Shown here: piece after piece, positions 1 to 7,085 of the stretch
Layout: every line of letters starts with the position of its first letter
How positions within the stretch are numbered: position 1 is the first letter of the stretch
Virus record (IMG/VR): IMGVR_UViG_3300037475_000162
Coordinates: 1-64,000 of that record
Direction: 5' to 3' (one strand)
Source of the DNA: a virus
DNA: 64,000 bases
Notes under the pieces: model-generated
Told to the model about the DNA's origin: nothing
What the model saw: the letters and a program-made list of their open reading frames with translations, nothing else
Database searches by the model: none
Made by a program: the position numbers and the translations under genes

Positions 1-75
1 GACGACGAAATCGGCGACCCGATGCACTTCTGCACGATGAAATGCAAGCGATGCGGCAAGGACTTTATCATCTGA
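1..75 (+). CDS. C-terminal fragment of a small zinc-ribbon-like protein
   Basis: Reading frame 1 is open from the window edge to a TGA at 73-75 and gives the last 24 residues of a protein. It carries a CxxxCxxC cluster (CTMKCKRCG), which suggests a metal-binding ribbon like several other small proteins of this genome. The start lies outside the window, so function cannot be judged. It is followed after 12 bases by the next gene. Confidence 0.5.
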   Translation, partial: DDEIGDPMHFCTMKCKRCGKDFII

Positions 76-87
76 GGAAGCAAAGCG

Positions 88-339
88 ATGCACTACCGAA
101 ACGGTCGGGAAGCGAAGAACGGCGACAAGATCGTGAAGCTCGGCGGCTATGGCAGCGGGGCAAGGATCGTTTCCTTCGGCGTCTTGTACGACGCGGTTGC
201 CGGCAACGACTACTGCAACGGAAGCATCGCGCCGATCACCAACGACACCGGCGCGTGCATCTGCGATTGTCTGCACGTCGATGACGTGGCCGAGGTGCTC
301 AAGCAGGCCGGGCTCGACAAGCGGCCCGAGGGCAAGTGA
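88..339 (+). CDS. Hypothetical small phage protein
   Basis: An 83-residue protein with an AGGAAG ribosome-binding site 8 bases before the ATG. It opens MHYRNGREAKNGDKI, which reads like a small beta-rich domain (a 'GDKIVKLGGYGSG' strand-turn) and contains a CICDC cysteine cluster near residues 58-62. I do not recognise a family. It lies in a series of short same-strand genes ahead of the packaging module. Confidence 0.6.
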   Translation: MHYRNGREAKNGDKIVKLGGYGSGARIVSFGVLYDAVAGNDYCNGSIAPITNDTGACICDCLHVDDVAEVLKQAGLDKRPEGK

Positions 340-373
340 CGGCGGACCTGGGGAGCTTTGAGGCGAAGTAAAC

Positions 374-757
374 ATGCAAGACTCTGCTCGCATAACCGCG
401 GCCGCGCTGCTCTTTGTTGTCGTCGTCGTCCTGTTTGCCGCGTGCATCAGGATGGGCTCTGACCTGGCGACGGCAAACGACCAGGCGGTGAAGAACGCCA
501 GGCTCTACTACGAGGAAAAGGATCGCTGGATTCACTGGACGGATGACGGCGGCGGGACGCTTAAGCTGACCTTTATGCGCCAGGACTCCAGCCTGTTTTA
601 CCTCAAGGGGAAGCGACTGACGTGGGAGCAGTTCAAGCAAATGCCGAAGGACGGCCTTGTCATCGACCGTTTCGAGGGGGATGCCCGCGGCGTCGGCGTT
701 CTGGTGCTCTCGCCTCGCGACACAAGTGAAGTGCTGCCGGCGCCTGACGCGAAGTGA
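374..757 (+). CDS. Membrane-anchored hypothetical protein
   Basis: A 127-residue protein. Residues about 7-28 form one strongly hydrophobic segment (ITAAALLFVVVVVLFAACI) followed by a soluble beta-rich domain with WIHWTDDGGGTLKLTF and later hydrophobic strands. The helix looks like an uncleaved signal anchor; a lipobox reading (LFAAC) is possible but the residues after the Cys are not typical. Its outer domain resembles, in composition only, that of the gene at 35326. Function unknown. Confidence 0.65.
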   Translation: MQDSARITAAALLFVVVVVLFAACIRMGSDLATANDQAVKNARLYYEEKDRWIHWTDDGGGTLKLTFMRQDSSLFYLKGKRLTWEQFKQMPKDGLVIDRFEGDARGVGVLVLSPRDTSEVLPAPDAK

Positions 758-764
758 GAAGCGG

Positions 765-1010
765 ATGAAGTATCAACCGACCGAACAGGACATGGACCGG
801 GACGAGAACAACGTCAACCACCATGTCCCCTTCGGCGACCAGGCCGAGCGGTATCAGGGCAACAGGGCGTGCGCCCTCGTTCTGATCGCCAGTTTCCGCG
901 GCAACTGCCCGCCGTCGCGCGAGTTGTCCCTTGCCCTGACGAAGGTGGAAGAGGCGCTCTTCTGGGCCAACGCCGCCATCGCCCGCAACGAAAAGGACCC
1001 CCGACCATGA
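765..1010 (+). CDS. acb2: Acb2/Tad1-family cyclic-nucleotide sponge (anti-CBASS/anti-Thoeris)
   Basis: An 81-residue protein matching the family pattern: an H-[HP]-x-P-x-GDQ-x-RY segment (residues about 20-30), then P-SRE-LSLALT (about 51-60), then EEALFWANAAIARNE at the C-terminus. These are the hallmarks of the Acb2/Tad1 hairpin family, small helical hexamers that bind cyclic oligonucleotides or gcADPR and so blind CBASS or Thoeris defence. That activity is known for family members; here it is inferred. The ATG at 765 follows a GAGAAGCGG stretch, and the stop overlaps the next start (ATGA). An upstream in-frame extension to 657 is rejected because it would overlap the preceding gene by 100 bases. 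Confidence 0.78.
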   Translation: MKYQPTEQDMDRDENNVNHHVPFGDQAERYQGNRACALVLIASFRGNCPPSRELSLALTKVEEALFWANAAIARNEKDPRP

Positions 1011-1510
1011 AGTCTCTCGCAATCTTCCTGCTCGCTCTGCCCGCTCTGGGACTCATCAGCCCCACTGCGGAGGCCGGCAAGTTCGCCAGGGGCGGTAAGG
1101 CCAGGGCCGTCAAGGCTGCCAAGGCAGCCGCGGCGAAGGTCGCTCCCGCGACCCGCAGCACTCGCAGCGCCTCCCACCGCGGCAACTTCCGCCACGGCTA
1201 CTATCGCGACGGCCGCTTCCACGGTTACGGATCGGCCGGCTACGTCGCGCCGGCCGTCGCCGACCCCGGCGTTGTCGTGGTCCCTGCGCCCGCTCCTGTC
1301 CCCGTCGCCGACCCCGGGCTCACCGCTCGCATCGCTCGCATCGAGGCCGCCCTGGCCGCGCCGCCCGCATACGCACCCGCGCCGGCCTACGCGCCGCCGC
1401 TGTACTACAGCGCGCTGGTTTACAGCTACAGCTACCCGGCCTATTTCTCCGGCGGGTATTACGGCGGATACCGTGACGGCCGCGGAAGTTGCCGCGGCCG
1501 TCATCGCTGA
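1007..1510 (+). CDS. Secreted Gly/Tyr-rich protein
   Basis: A 167-residue protein whose ATG overlaps the stop of the sponge gene. Residues 1-23 are a clear signal peptide (MKSLAIFLLALPALGLISPTAEA), then a basic Ala/Lys-rich part, a Pro/Ala linker, and a C-terminal stretch rich in Tyr and Gly (SYSYPAYFSGGYYGGY). Such low-complexity exported proteins are common in planctomycetes. An enzymatic role is unlikely; it might be a cell-envelope moron product. Translational coupling to the sponge gene suggests co-expression. Confidence 0.65.
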   Translation: MKSLAIFLLALPALGLISPTAEAGKFARGGKARAVKAAKAAAAKVAPATRSTRSASHRGNFRHGYYRDGRFHGYGSAGYVAPAVADPGVVVVPAPAPVPVADPGLTARIARIEAALAAPPAYAPAPAYAPPLYYSALVYSYSYPAYFSGGYYGGYRDGRGSCRGRHR

Positions 1511-1598
1511 CCACCCGGGCCGCGCCGGGATGTGCGCGATACTCGCGCGGACTACCCCGGCGCCGGCCTGGACCATCTCGACCACTGAGGGACCGACC

Positions 1599-2180
1599 AT
1601 GCATGACTCGCTGTGGATCGCCCTGCTTGCGAAACTCGCCTGGCTCTGCCAGCACATCGGCCTGGATCTGACCGCCGGCCTGGCGCTGGTGAGCGCCGCG
1701 ACCGGATCGCTGACCGGCTGGGCAGTCCGCCGCACCGTGCCACCCATCGGCCGGCTGGCCTGGCGCGGCGTCAGCGGAGCCTGCCGCTGGGCGTTTAGCA
1801 CGCCCGAACTGTCGCCGGTCGCTGCGGGCGTCCTGAAGGCGCTGGAAGTCGGTCCGGTGCGATTGAACATGGGCGGCATCGACGCGCCGCGCATCCGGGC
1901 CGCATGGGGCAACACCGGCAACAAGCCCGCGAAGCGGCTGATGTCCTTGTGGCTGTTGCAGCCCGGCGCTTCCGCCCGGTGCATCCTGCCGCTGCTGGCT
2001 CGCCGCGAGCGCCGCCTGATCGAGGCGAAGGCCTACGAGATCGGCCGGCAGCTCCAGAGCGAGGCCGACGAGTACGCGAAGACCGAAGCGGCCGAGGCGC
2101 TGGACCCGCCGGCATGCACGATGACGGACGGCCTGACCGGCGACGCTGGCAAGTACGTCAACGGCCGCCGCGTCGGCTGA
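1599..2180 (+). CDS. Hypothetical protein with N-terminal membrane segment
   Basis: A 193-residue protein. Residues about 5-45 are hydrophobic (one or two helices: LWIALLAKLAWLCQHIGLDLTAG and LVSAATGSLTGWAV), and the rest is soluble with a basic, helical second half (RRERRLIEAKAYEIGRQLQSE). The ATG at 1599 is preceded by TGAGGGACC. A longer frame from 1272 would run through the preceding secreted-protein gene and is rejected. No family recognised. Confidence 0.55.
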   Translation: MHDSLWIALLAKLAWLCQHIGLDLTAGLALVSAATGSLTGWAVRRTVPPIGRLAWRGVSGACRWAFSTPELSPVAAGVLKALEVGPVRLNMGGIDAPRIRAAWGNTGNKPAKRLMSLWLLQPGASARCILPLLARRERRLIEAKAYEIGRQLQSEADEYAKTEAAEALDPPACTMTDGLTGDAGKYVNGRRVG

Positions 2181-2265
2181 GACCACGAGGGAACGGGTCC
2201 GCCAGCGCCGGCGTCGGGGAGAGGCCGCGGCGTCTGGCGGGCCTTCGATGGCGCGAGGAAGAGCG

Positions 2266-2352
2266 ATGCTCTGGCTGTCGCTGACGGGGCTGTACCTGCT
2301 GGTGCTGATCGGCGTCGCGGTGTGGCCGCGGAGGCCGCGGAGGCGAGACTGA
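2266..2352 (+). CDS. 28-residue single-helix membrane peptide
   Basis: A very short frame (28 residues) with GAGGAAGAGCG just before the ATG. It encodes one transmembrane helix (LWLSLTGLYLLVLIGVAVW) and a positively charged tail (PRRPRRRD). The stop overlaps the ATG of the next gene (ATGA), typical of coupled phage genes. It may be a real membrane peptide or a leader peptide. Confidence 0.45.
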   Translation: MLWLSLTGLYLLVLIGVAVWPRRPRRRD

Positions 2353-2708
2353 TGCCGGGCGGGTTCTTCAGGCGGCTGTTCGGCGCTCCGGAAGCGGAAC
2401 CCGTTCACGGGCCGATCGGGCACGACCCGCGCTATCACACCGTTTCGCCCGAGCGGTTCTTCGCCGACCCGGCCATGTGGGAAGCCGCCCCCTCCACGTC
2501 GCACCTGCACTCGTGGGCCTACTATGCCCAGGGCGGCGAGAGCGAGTTGCGGGTGCGGTTCAAGGACAAGCATTCGGGAGGCGTGTCGGCAGAGTATTTC
2601 TACCGCCGCGTGCCGCAGGCGGTGTTCGACGGCTTCCGCAAGGCGGCGCATCCGGGGCAGTTCGGGCATCGCTACATCTGGTACGCCTACGAGACGGGCG
2701 ACGTGTGA
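2352..2708 (+). CDS. KTSC-domain protein
   Basis: A 118-residue protein. Its second half (SELRVRFKDKHSGG...AEYFYRRVPQAVFDGF...GQFGHRYI) fits the KTSC domain, a short domain found in many phage genomes next to packaging genes and of unknown biochemical role. The position directly upstream of TerS fits. Start by ATGA overlap with the small membrane peptide. Confidence 0.65.
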   Translation: MPGGFFRRLFGAPEAEPVHGPIGHDPRYHTVSPERFFADPAMWEAAPSTSHLHSWAYYAQGGESELRVRFKDKHSGGVSAEYFYRRVPQAVFDGFRKAAHPGQFGHRYIWYAYETGDV

Positions 2709-2711
2709 AAT

Positions 2712-3275
2712 ATGGCCGACAAGGGCAAGCTGCCGCCGCTGCAAGAGCGGTTCTGCGAGGAATGGCTCAAGGACCCTTGCGGCGCCCGCGCTTACATGGC
2801 GGCCGGTTACAAGGCGAAGAACGCCGACGTTGCCAATGCCGCCGCCGCCCGCCTGTTAGGGAATGTTAGGGTTCAGGAGCGCATCGCCGAGCTGCAAGCC
2901 GAGCGCAAGAAGCGCGTCGAGATCAAGGCCGACGACGTCCTCCGCGAGCTGCTGCTCATTGCGACATCGGACATCGGGCAGGTACTCGACTTCACCAGGG
3001 GCGATCCGACGCTGCGGCCCGCGAACGAGATTCCGGAGAACGCCCGCCGGGCGCTTGCCTCGGTCAAGGTGAAGCGGACGGTGGAAGGATCGGGCGAGAA
3101 CGCCCGCAACGTGGAGATCACGGAGTTTCGCTTCTGGGACAAGCTCGGGGCGCTGGACCGCCTGGCGAAGCATCTGGACCTGCTCAAGGATCGCGTGGAA
3201 GTGACGGGCAAGGACGGCGAGGCGATTGCATTTATCGAGGTGCGCCATCGCGACAGCAGCGGCGAGCCTGGTTGA
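2712..3275 (+). CDS. terS: Terminase small subunit
   Basis: A 187-residue protein of the Terminase_2 type. The N-terminus has the usual order: LPPLQERFCEEWLKDP, then G-ARAYMAAGY (helix-turn-helix), then a LLGNVRVQERIAELQAE helix and a conserved DDVLRELLLIATSDIGQV segment. Family members bind the packaging-initiation site and feed DNA to the large subunit. It overlaps the start of terL by about 50 bases. The length is normal for the family. Confidence 0.9.
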   Translation: MADKGKLPPLQERFCEEWLKDPCGARAYMAAGYKAKNADVANAAAARLLGNVRVQERIAELQAERKKRVEIKADDVLRELLLIATSDIGQVLDFTRGDPTLRPANEIPENARRALASVKVKRTVEGSGENARNVEITEFRFWDKLGALDRLAKHLDLLKDRVEVTGKDGEAIAFIEVRHRDSSGEPG

Positions 3276-4707
3276 GGAAGGCGAGCGCGGCGGCAAGCGC
3301 TTCCTCGCCTACAACTTCCATCCCGGGCAATCCCGCGCGTGGGCGTCGAAGAAGCGCATCGTCGCCGTCATCGCCGGAGCCCGAAGCGGCAAGACCAGCT
3401 TCGGGCCGCTGTGGCTTCACCGCGAGATGCGGTCGCAGAGGCCGCGCGACGCCATCGTGGCCGCACCGAGTTTCAAGCTGCTCGACAAGGCGGCCGTGCC
3501 GGAGACCGAACAGTTCTTCGCCCGCATGCTTCGCCTGGGAACGCTGAATCGCCAGCCGCTGGAGTTCCGCTTTTCCGACGAGGGGTGCAGGCGGATGTGG
3601 CGGTGCGTCCCGGACCGCCGGCCGCGCATCCTGTTCGGCCACGCCGACGATCCCGATTCGCTGGAAGCGATGACGGCCGGCGCCGGTTGGCTTGACGAGT
3701 GCGGCCAGAACCGCTTCAAGCTCGGCTCGTGGGAAGCCGTGCAGCGCCGCCTCAGCATCGACCAGGGCCGCGTCTTGCTGACCACGACACCCTACAACCT
3801 GGGATGGCTGAAGCAGCTCATTTACGACAAGTGGGAGGAGGAGAAGAGGAATCACCCGGAGATCGACCTGATCCGCTTCGATTCAACGCTGAACCCGGCG
3901 TTCCCGCCTGACGAGTGGGAGCGGGCGCGGCGCGACTTGCCGCGGTGGAAGTTCGACATGTTTTACCGGGGGATCTTCACCCGGCCGCCGGGGCTGATTT
4001 ACGACAGCTTCGACAGCAAGGACCACGTTCGTCCGCCGTTCAAGATCGAGGACGCCTGGGAGCGTTTCGTCGGCATCGACTTCGGCGGGGTCAACACGGC
4101 TGCGACGTTTTTTGCCGCGGAGCAGGACCGGCGGGGCGCGCCGACCGGCCGGCTGATCTGCTACCGGGAGTACCACCCGGGCAAGAAATCCCCTGCCGAG
4201 CACGTCAAGGCGATCCTCGAAGGCGAGCCGCGCATTCCGACGTGCGTGGGCGGCGCCGGCAGCGAGGACGACTGGCGGGACAGGTTTGCCGAAGCCGGAC
4301 TGCCGATCCTGAAGCCAGAGGTGCGGGACGTCGAGGTCGGCATCGATGCGGTGTGGAGCTGCTTCAGCCGCGGCATGGTCAAGGTCTTCTCGACCCTGAC
4401 GGGCCTGCTGGACGAACTGGCCAGCTACTCGCGCGTGCTCGACGATTCCGGCGAGCCAACGGAAAAGATCGACGCCAAGGATACTTACCACCTCCTTGAC
4501 AGCGCCAGATACATCCTCGGCTGGCTGCGCGGCGACGCCGAGGACACCGGTGATCTGACGCAGCCCGCCGCCGCCCGCTCGATGATGTCGCGTCTCGTCG
4601 AGGAGATCGAGCCCGGCACGTTTGCCGCGGACCGCGACGAGCCCGCTTCGGCCGGCGACATCGGCATGGGCCAGTGGGGCGATGCGGGAATAATGCCGTG
4701 GCGGTGA
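3226..4707 (+). CDS. terL: Terminase large subunit (ATPase-nuclease)
   Basis: A 493-residue packaging motor. Walker A is GARSGKTS (residues about 51-58), Walker B/catalytic Glu is WLDE (Asp157, Glu158), the coupling motif is LLTTTPY, and the RNase-H-fold nuclease has FVGIDFGG (Asp285) and a C-terminal DSARYILGWL (Asp425). It cleaves concatemers and pumps DNA into the prohead. The first frame start is TTG at 3226, within terS; a start somewhat further in is possible because the ATPase core begins only near residue 30. Confidence 0.92.
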   Translation: MHLSRCAIATAAASLVEEGERGGKRFLAYNFHPGQSRAWASKKRIVAVIAGARSGKTSFGPLWLHREMRSQRPRDAIVAAPSFKLLDKAAVPETEQFFARMLRLGTLNRQPLEFRFSDEGCRRMWRCVPDRRPRILFGHADDPDSLEAMTAGAGWLDECGQNRFKLGSWEAVQRRLSIDQGRVLLTTTPYNLGWLKQLIYDKWEEEKRNHPEIDLIRFDSTLNPAFPPDEWERARRDLPRWKFDMFYRGIFTRPPGLIYDSFDSKDHVRPPFKIEDAWERFVGIDFGGVNTAATFFAAEQDRRGAPTGRLICYREYHPGKKSPAEHVKAILEGEPRIPTCVGGAGSEDDWRDRFAEAGLPILKPEVRDVEVGIDAVWSCFSRGMVKVFSTLTGLLDELASYSRVLDDSGEPTEKIDAKDTYHLLDSARYILGWLRGDAEDTGDLTQPAAARSMMSRLVEEIEPGTFAADRDEPASAGDIGMGQWGDAGIMPWR

Positions 4708-4717
4708 GGACCGACGC

Positions 4718-6238
4718 TTGATCGCGCAGACGCTATCCCTGATCGGCCGGGCCGCCAACAACGTGGCGAAGGCCCTGCTGCCGCCGCGGAACGAGTTGCC
4801 CGCCGGCGGCGACTACGGCGCCGGCCAGGCCCCCGGACCCAACAGGGGCGGCATTCCGGCCGAGCTGAAGCGCGAGGGCCTCCCCTGGCGCGGCCCGGAG
4901 ATCGAGGCGCGCAGCGAGGTCGGCCGCGAGGTCGCCCAGGAGCGGCTGCGCAGCGGGCCGGCGGGGGTGGTGTACCCGTGGTTCACCAGCAACGCGATCA
5001 ACGACGGCAGCCGCGAGACGCAGACGATGCGCGGCGACTACCGGATGATGGAGAGCGACCCCAACGTCAGCGCCGCCGTCAAGGGGCTGATTTTCTCGGT
5101 GGCGACCCAGGACCTGACCATCACGCCGGCGAAGCGCGGCGACCCGGCCAGCGAGATGCACGCGGAATTCATCCGCTGGAATGTGACGAAGCGCCTCGCG
5201 GGCGGCAGTTTCGGGCTGATCTGGGACATGCTCTCGGGAGGATTGCGCGACGGCTACAGCCTGCTCTACAAGAGCTACGGCGTGCAGCGCGACGGCCTGT
5301 GGGGCAACCCGGCGAAGTGGCCGCTGCGGCAGGTCAAGGCCGTGGACGTCGGCAACGACGCAGTGCCGCAAACGGACAGCCACAGGAATGTTGTCGGCGT
5401 TCTCGGGCTGAGGTACAATGCGGGAGTTGAACTGTCTCCTTCCGAGTTCATCTACTTCCGCCACTGCCCCTCGTACAACAACCCGCTCGGCGTCTCGGCC
5501 TTCCGCTGCGTGTGGAGGGCGTGGAAGTTTACGCAGGCGATCTGGCTGCTGCGCGGGATTGCCAGCGAGAAACGGACGACGCCGTTCATTCACGGCTCTT
5601 ACCGCACGTCGAGCCAGAAGGCGCAGCTCGAGGCGATGCTGGCGAAGGTGTCGTCGCAGAACTGGGCCAGCCTGCCCGAGGGCGTGCTGCTGAAGGCGCT
5701 CGACATCGCCCAGGGCAGCGAGGAGCATTACAAGAGCGTAATAGGCGACTTGCAGGAGCTCATCTATCTCGGCATCCAGCACGGAACGCTTCAGGCGCTG
5801 ACGGGCGGCGAGGGCGAGGAGCGCGGCAACAGCAAGGTCCACAAGTCGCAGACCGACCTCGTCCGGACGGCCCTCTCCAAGATGGTCGAGGCGTGCCTCA
5901 ACGACTACGAGGCGGGCTGGATTCGCGAGTGCATCGATCTGAATTTCCCCGACGCGGACGATTACCCCGTCGCCACGCTGGGCAATCCCAGCGTGGAGGA
6001 GTTGATCCAGCTGATGCAGCTCTACAAGGGATTGCAGGAGCTGGGGCTGAAGCTCGGCAAGGATCGGACCTACGAACAGTTCGCGATCCAGCCGCCGGAG
6101 AGCGACGACGACGTGCTGGAGCCTGCGGCGAAGGAGCAGACGCCTGTACCCGGACTGCCCGGTCCGGGAGCGCCGTCCGACGATGTGCAGCCGCCCGAAC
6201 CCGAGCCGGTCGGGGGAGGGGTGAAGCATGCCGCATAG
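4718..6238 (+). CDS. Portal protein (DUF935 / Mu gp29-like)
   Basis: A 506-residue protein. The middle (MRGDYRMMESDPNVSAAVKG, the GYSLLYKSYG strand, FIYFRHCPSYNNPLG, SEKRTTPFIHG, LGIQHGTLQALTGG) has the order of motifs of DUF935 portal proteins, the type used by Mu-like heads. The C-terminus is acidic and Pro-rich (PESDDDVLEPA). It forms the ring at the capsid vertex for DNA entry and exit. The start is TTG with GTGAGGAC upstream, 10 bases after terL. Confidence 0.85.
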   Translation: MIAQTLSLIGRAANNVAKALLPPRNELPAGGDYGAGQAPGPNRGGIPAELKREGLPWRGPEIEARSEVGREVAQERLRSGPAGVVYPWFTSNAINDGSRETQTMRGDYRMMESDPNVSAAVKGLIFSVATQDLTITPAKRGDPASEMHAEFIRWNVTKRLAGGSFGLIWDMLSGGLRDGYSLLYKSYGVQRDGLWGNPAKWPLRQVKAVDVGNDAVPQTDSHRNVVGVLGLRYNAGVELSPSEFIYFRHCPSYNNPLGVSAFRCVWRAWKFTQAIWLLRGIASEKRTTPFIHGSYRTSSQKAQLEAMLAKVSSQNWASLPEGVLLKALDIAQGSEEHYKSVIGDLQELIYLGIQHGTLQALTGGEGEERGNSKVHKSQTDLVRTALSKMVEACLNDYEAGWIRECIDLNFPDADDYPVATLGNPSVEELIQLMQLYKGLQELGLKLGKDRTYEQFAIQPPESDDDVLEPAAKEQTPVPGLPGPGAPSDDVQPPEPEPVGGGVKHAA

Positions 6239-7085
6239 CAGCGTGTTCCCCCGGCTGACGGAGGCCTTGCGACCGCGGCTGTTCCCACGGCTGGCGCACG
6301 CGCTGGAGCGATTCGCGGAGAAGGGCTGGGACGAGAAGAAGCATCCGCGCGGCCAGCCGGGCAACAAGGGAGAGTTCGGCCCGGGCGGCGCAGACAGCAG
6401 CAAGAAAGAGACGAAGCCGGGAGGCAAAGAGACGAAGCCGGCCGCGGGCAAGACGGAGAAACCGAAGCTGGCCGGCAAGCCGCAGAAGCCGCCGCCGCAA
6501 AAGCAGATGAGCGAGAAGGCGCTTCGTGCAAAGGCCGCTCACGTCATGGTGGACAGGGACATTCAGCGATACACGGAGGAGCATAACGAGCCGCGTTTCG
6601 CAAAGGTGGTCGGCGGCGAGAGCCTCCCCGACAGCGAACCGTACGACGTCGGAACGGCTCGCGATCTGATCGAGCTGAAGACGCTGGTGAAGAACGGCAA
6701 TGGCAAGCTCACGATGGACAAGTACGCCCAGGTGCGGAAGGTCGTCAAGGAAGAGGAAACCGGCAAGGTCTTCCACACGGTTGTCAGCGACGATCAGCAG
6801 GTGTTCAACAGCCTGGGCGAGGGGCGGCACGACGACAGCAAGCGAGTGTACTACTACCGCCGCGGCGTGGCCGGCAGCGCCCGTATAGCGGCCATGCTCA
6901 AAGTCGAGAGCGAGGCCGAGTTGAAGAAGCTGATGGCCATGCCGGAGGACCAACTTCCGCCAGCGGCGAAACGCACAGACGGCAAGCTGCGATCCGGCAA
7001 GTGGGAATTCGTGCAGACGGGAAATCGCGGCGCGGGGTATTACCGCAACAAGGACACCGGCGAGGAGGCGCATCCCAAGAAATGA
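6228..7085 (+). CDS. Head-associated protein with PD-(D/E)xK-like C-terminal domain
   Basis: A 285-residue protein beginning inside the last codons of the portal gene. Residues about 34-50 contain the WDEKKHPRGQPGNKGEFGPGG element common in phage head morphogenesis proteins, followed by a Lys/Pro-rich linker. The C-terminal domain (SEPYDVGTARDLIELKTLV, then KVFHTVVSDD and YYYRRGVAGS) resembles the accessory domain fused to Mu F-like head proteins in other phages. PYD followed by ELK is compatible with a PD-(D/E)xK nuclease core, which is an inference. It also has an RFAE motif at residues 28-31, like the cleavage-site-like motifs in the next gene. Confidence 0.6.
   Translation: MPHSSVFPRLTEALRPRLFPRLAHALERFAEKGWDEKKHPRGQPGNKGEFGPGGADSSKKETKPGGKETKPAAGKTEKPKLAGKPQKPPPQKQMSEKALRAKAAHVMVDRDIQRYTEEHNEPRFAKVVGGESLPDSEPYDVGTARDLIELKTLVKNGNGKLTMDKYAQVRKVVKEEETGKVFHTVVSDDQQVFNSLGEGRHDDSKRVYYYRRGVAGSARIAAMLKVESEAELKKLMAMPEDQLPPAAKRTDGKLRSGKWEFVQTGNRGAGYYRNKDTGEEAHPKK

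Noticed and set aside
1320-2744. Minus-strand frame of 474 codons
   Set aside because: Shadow of several short + genes, with no ribosome-binding site or motif.
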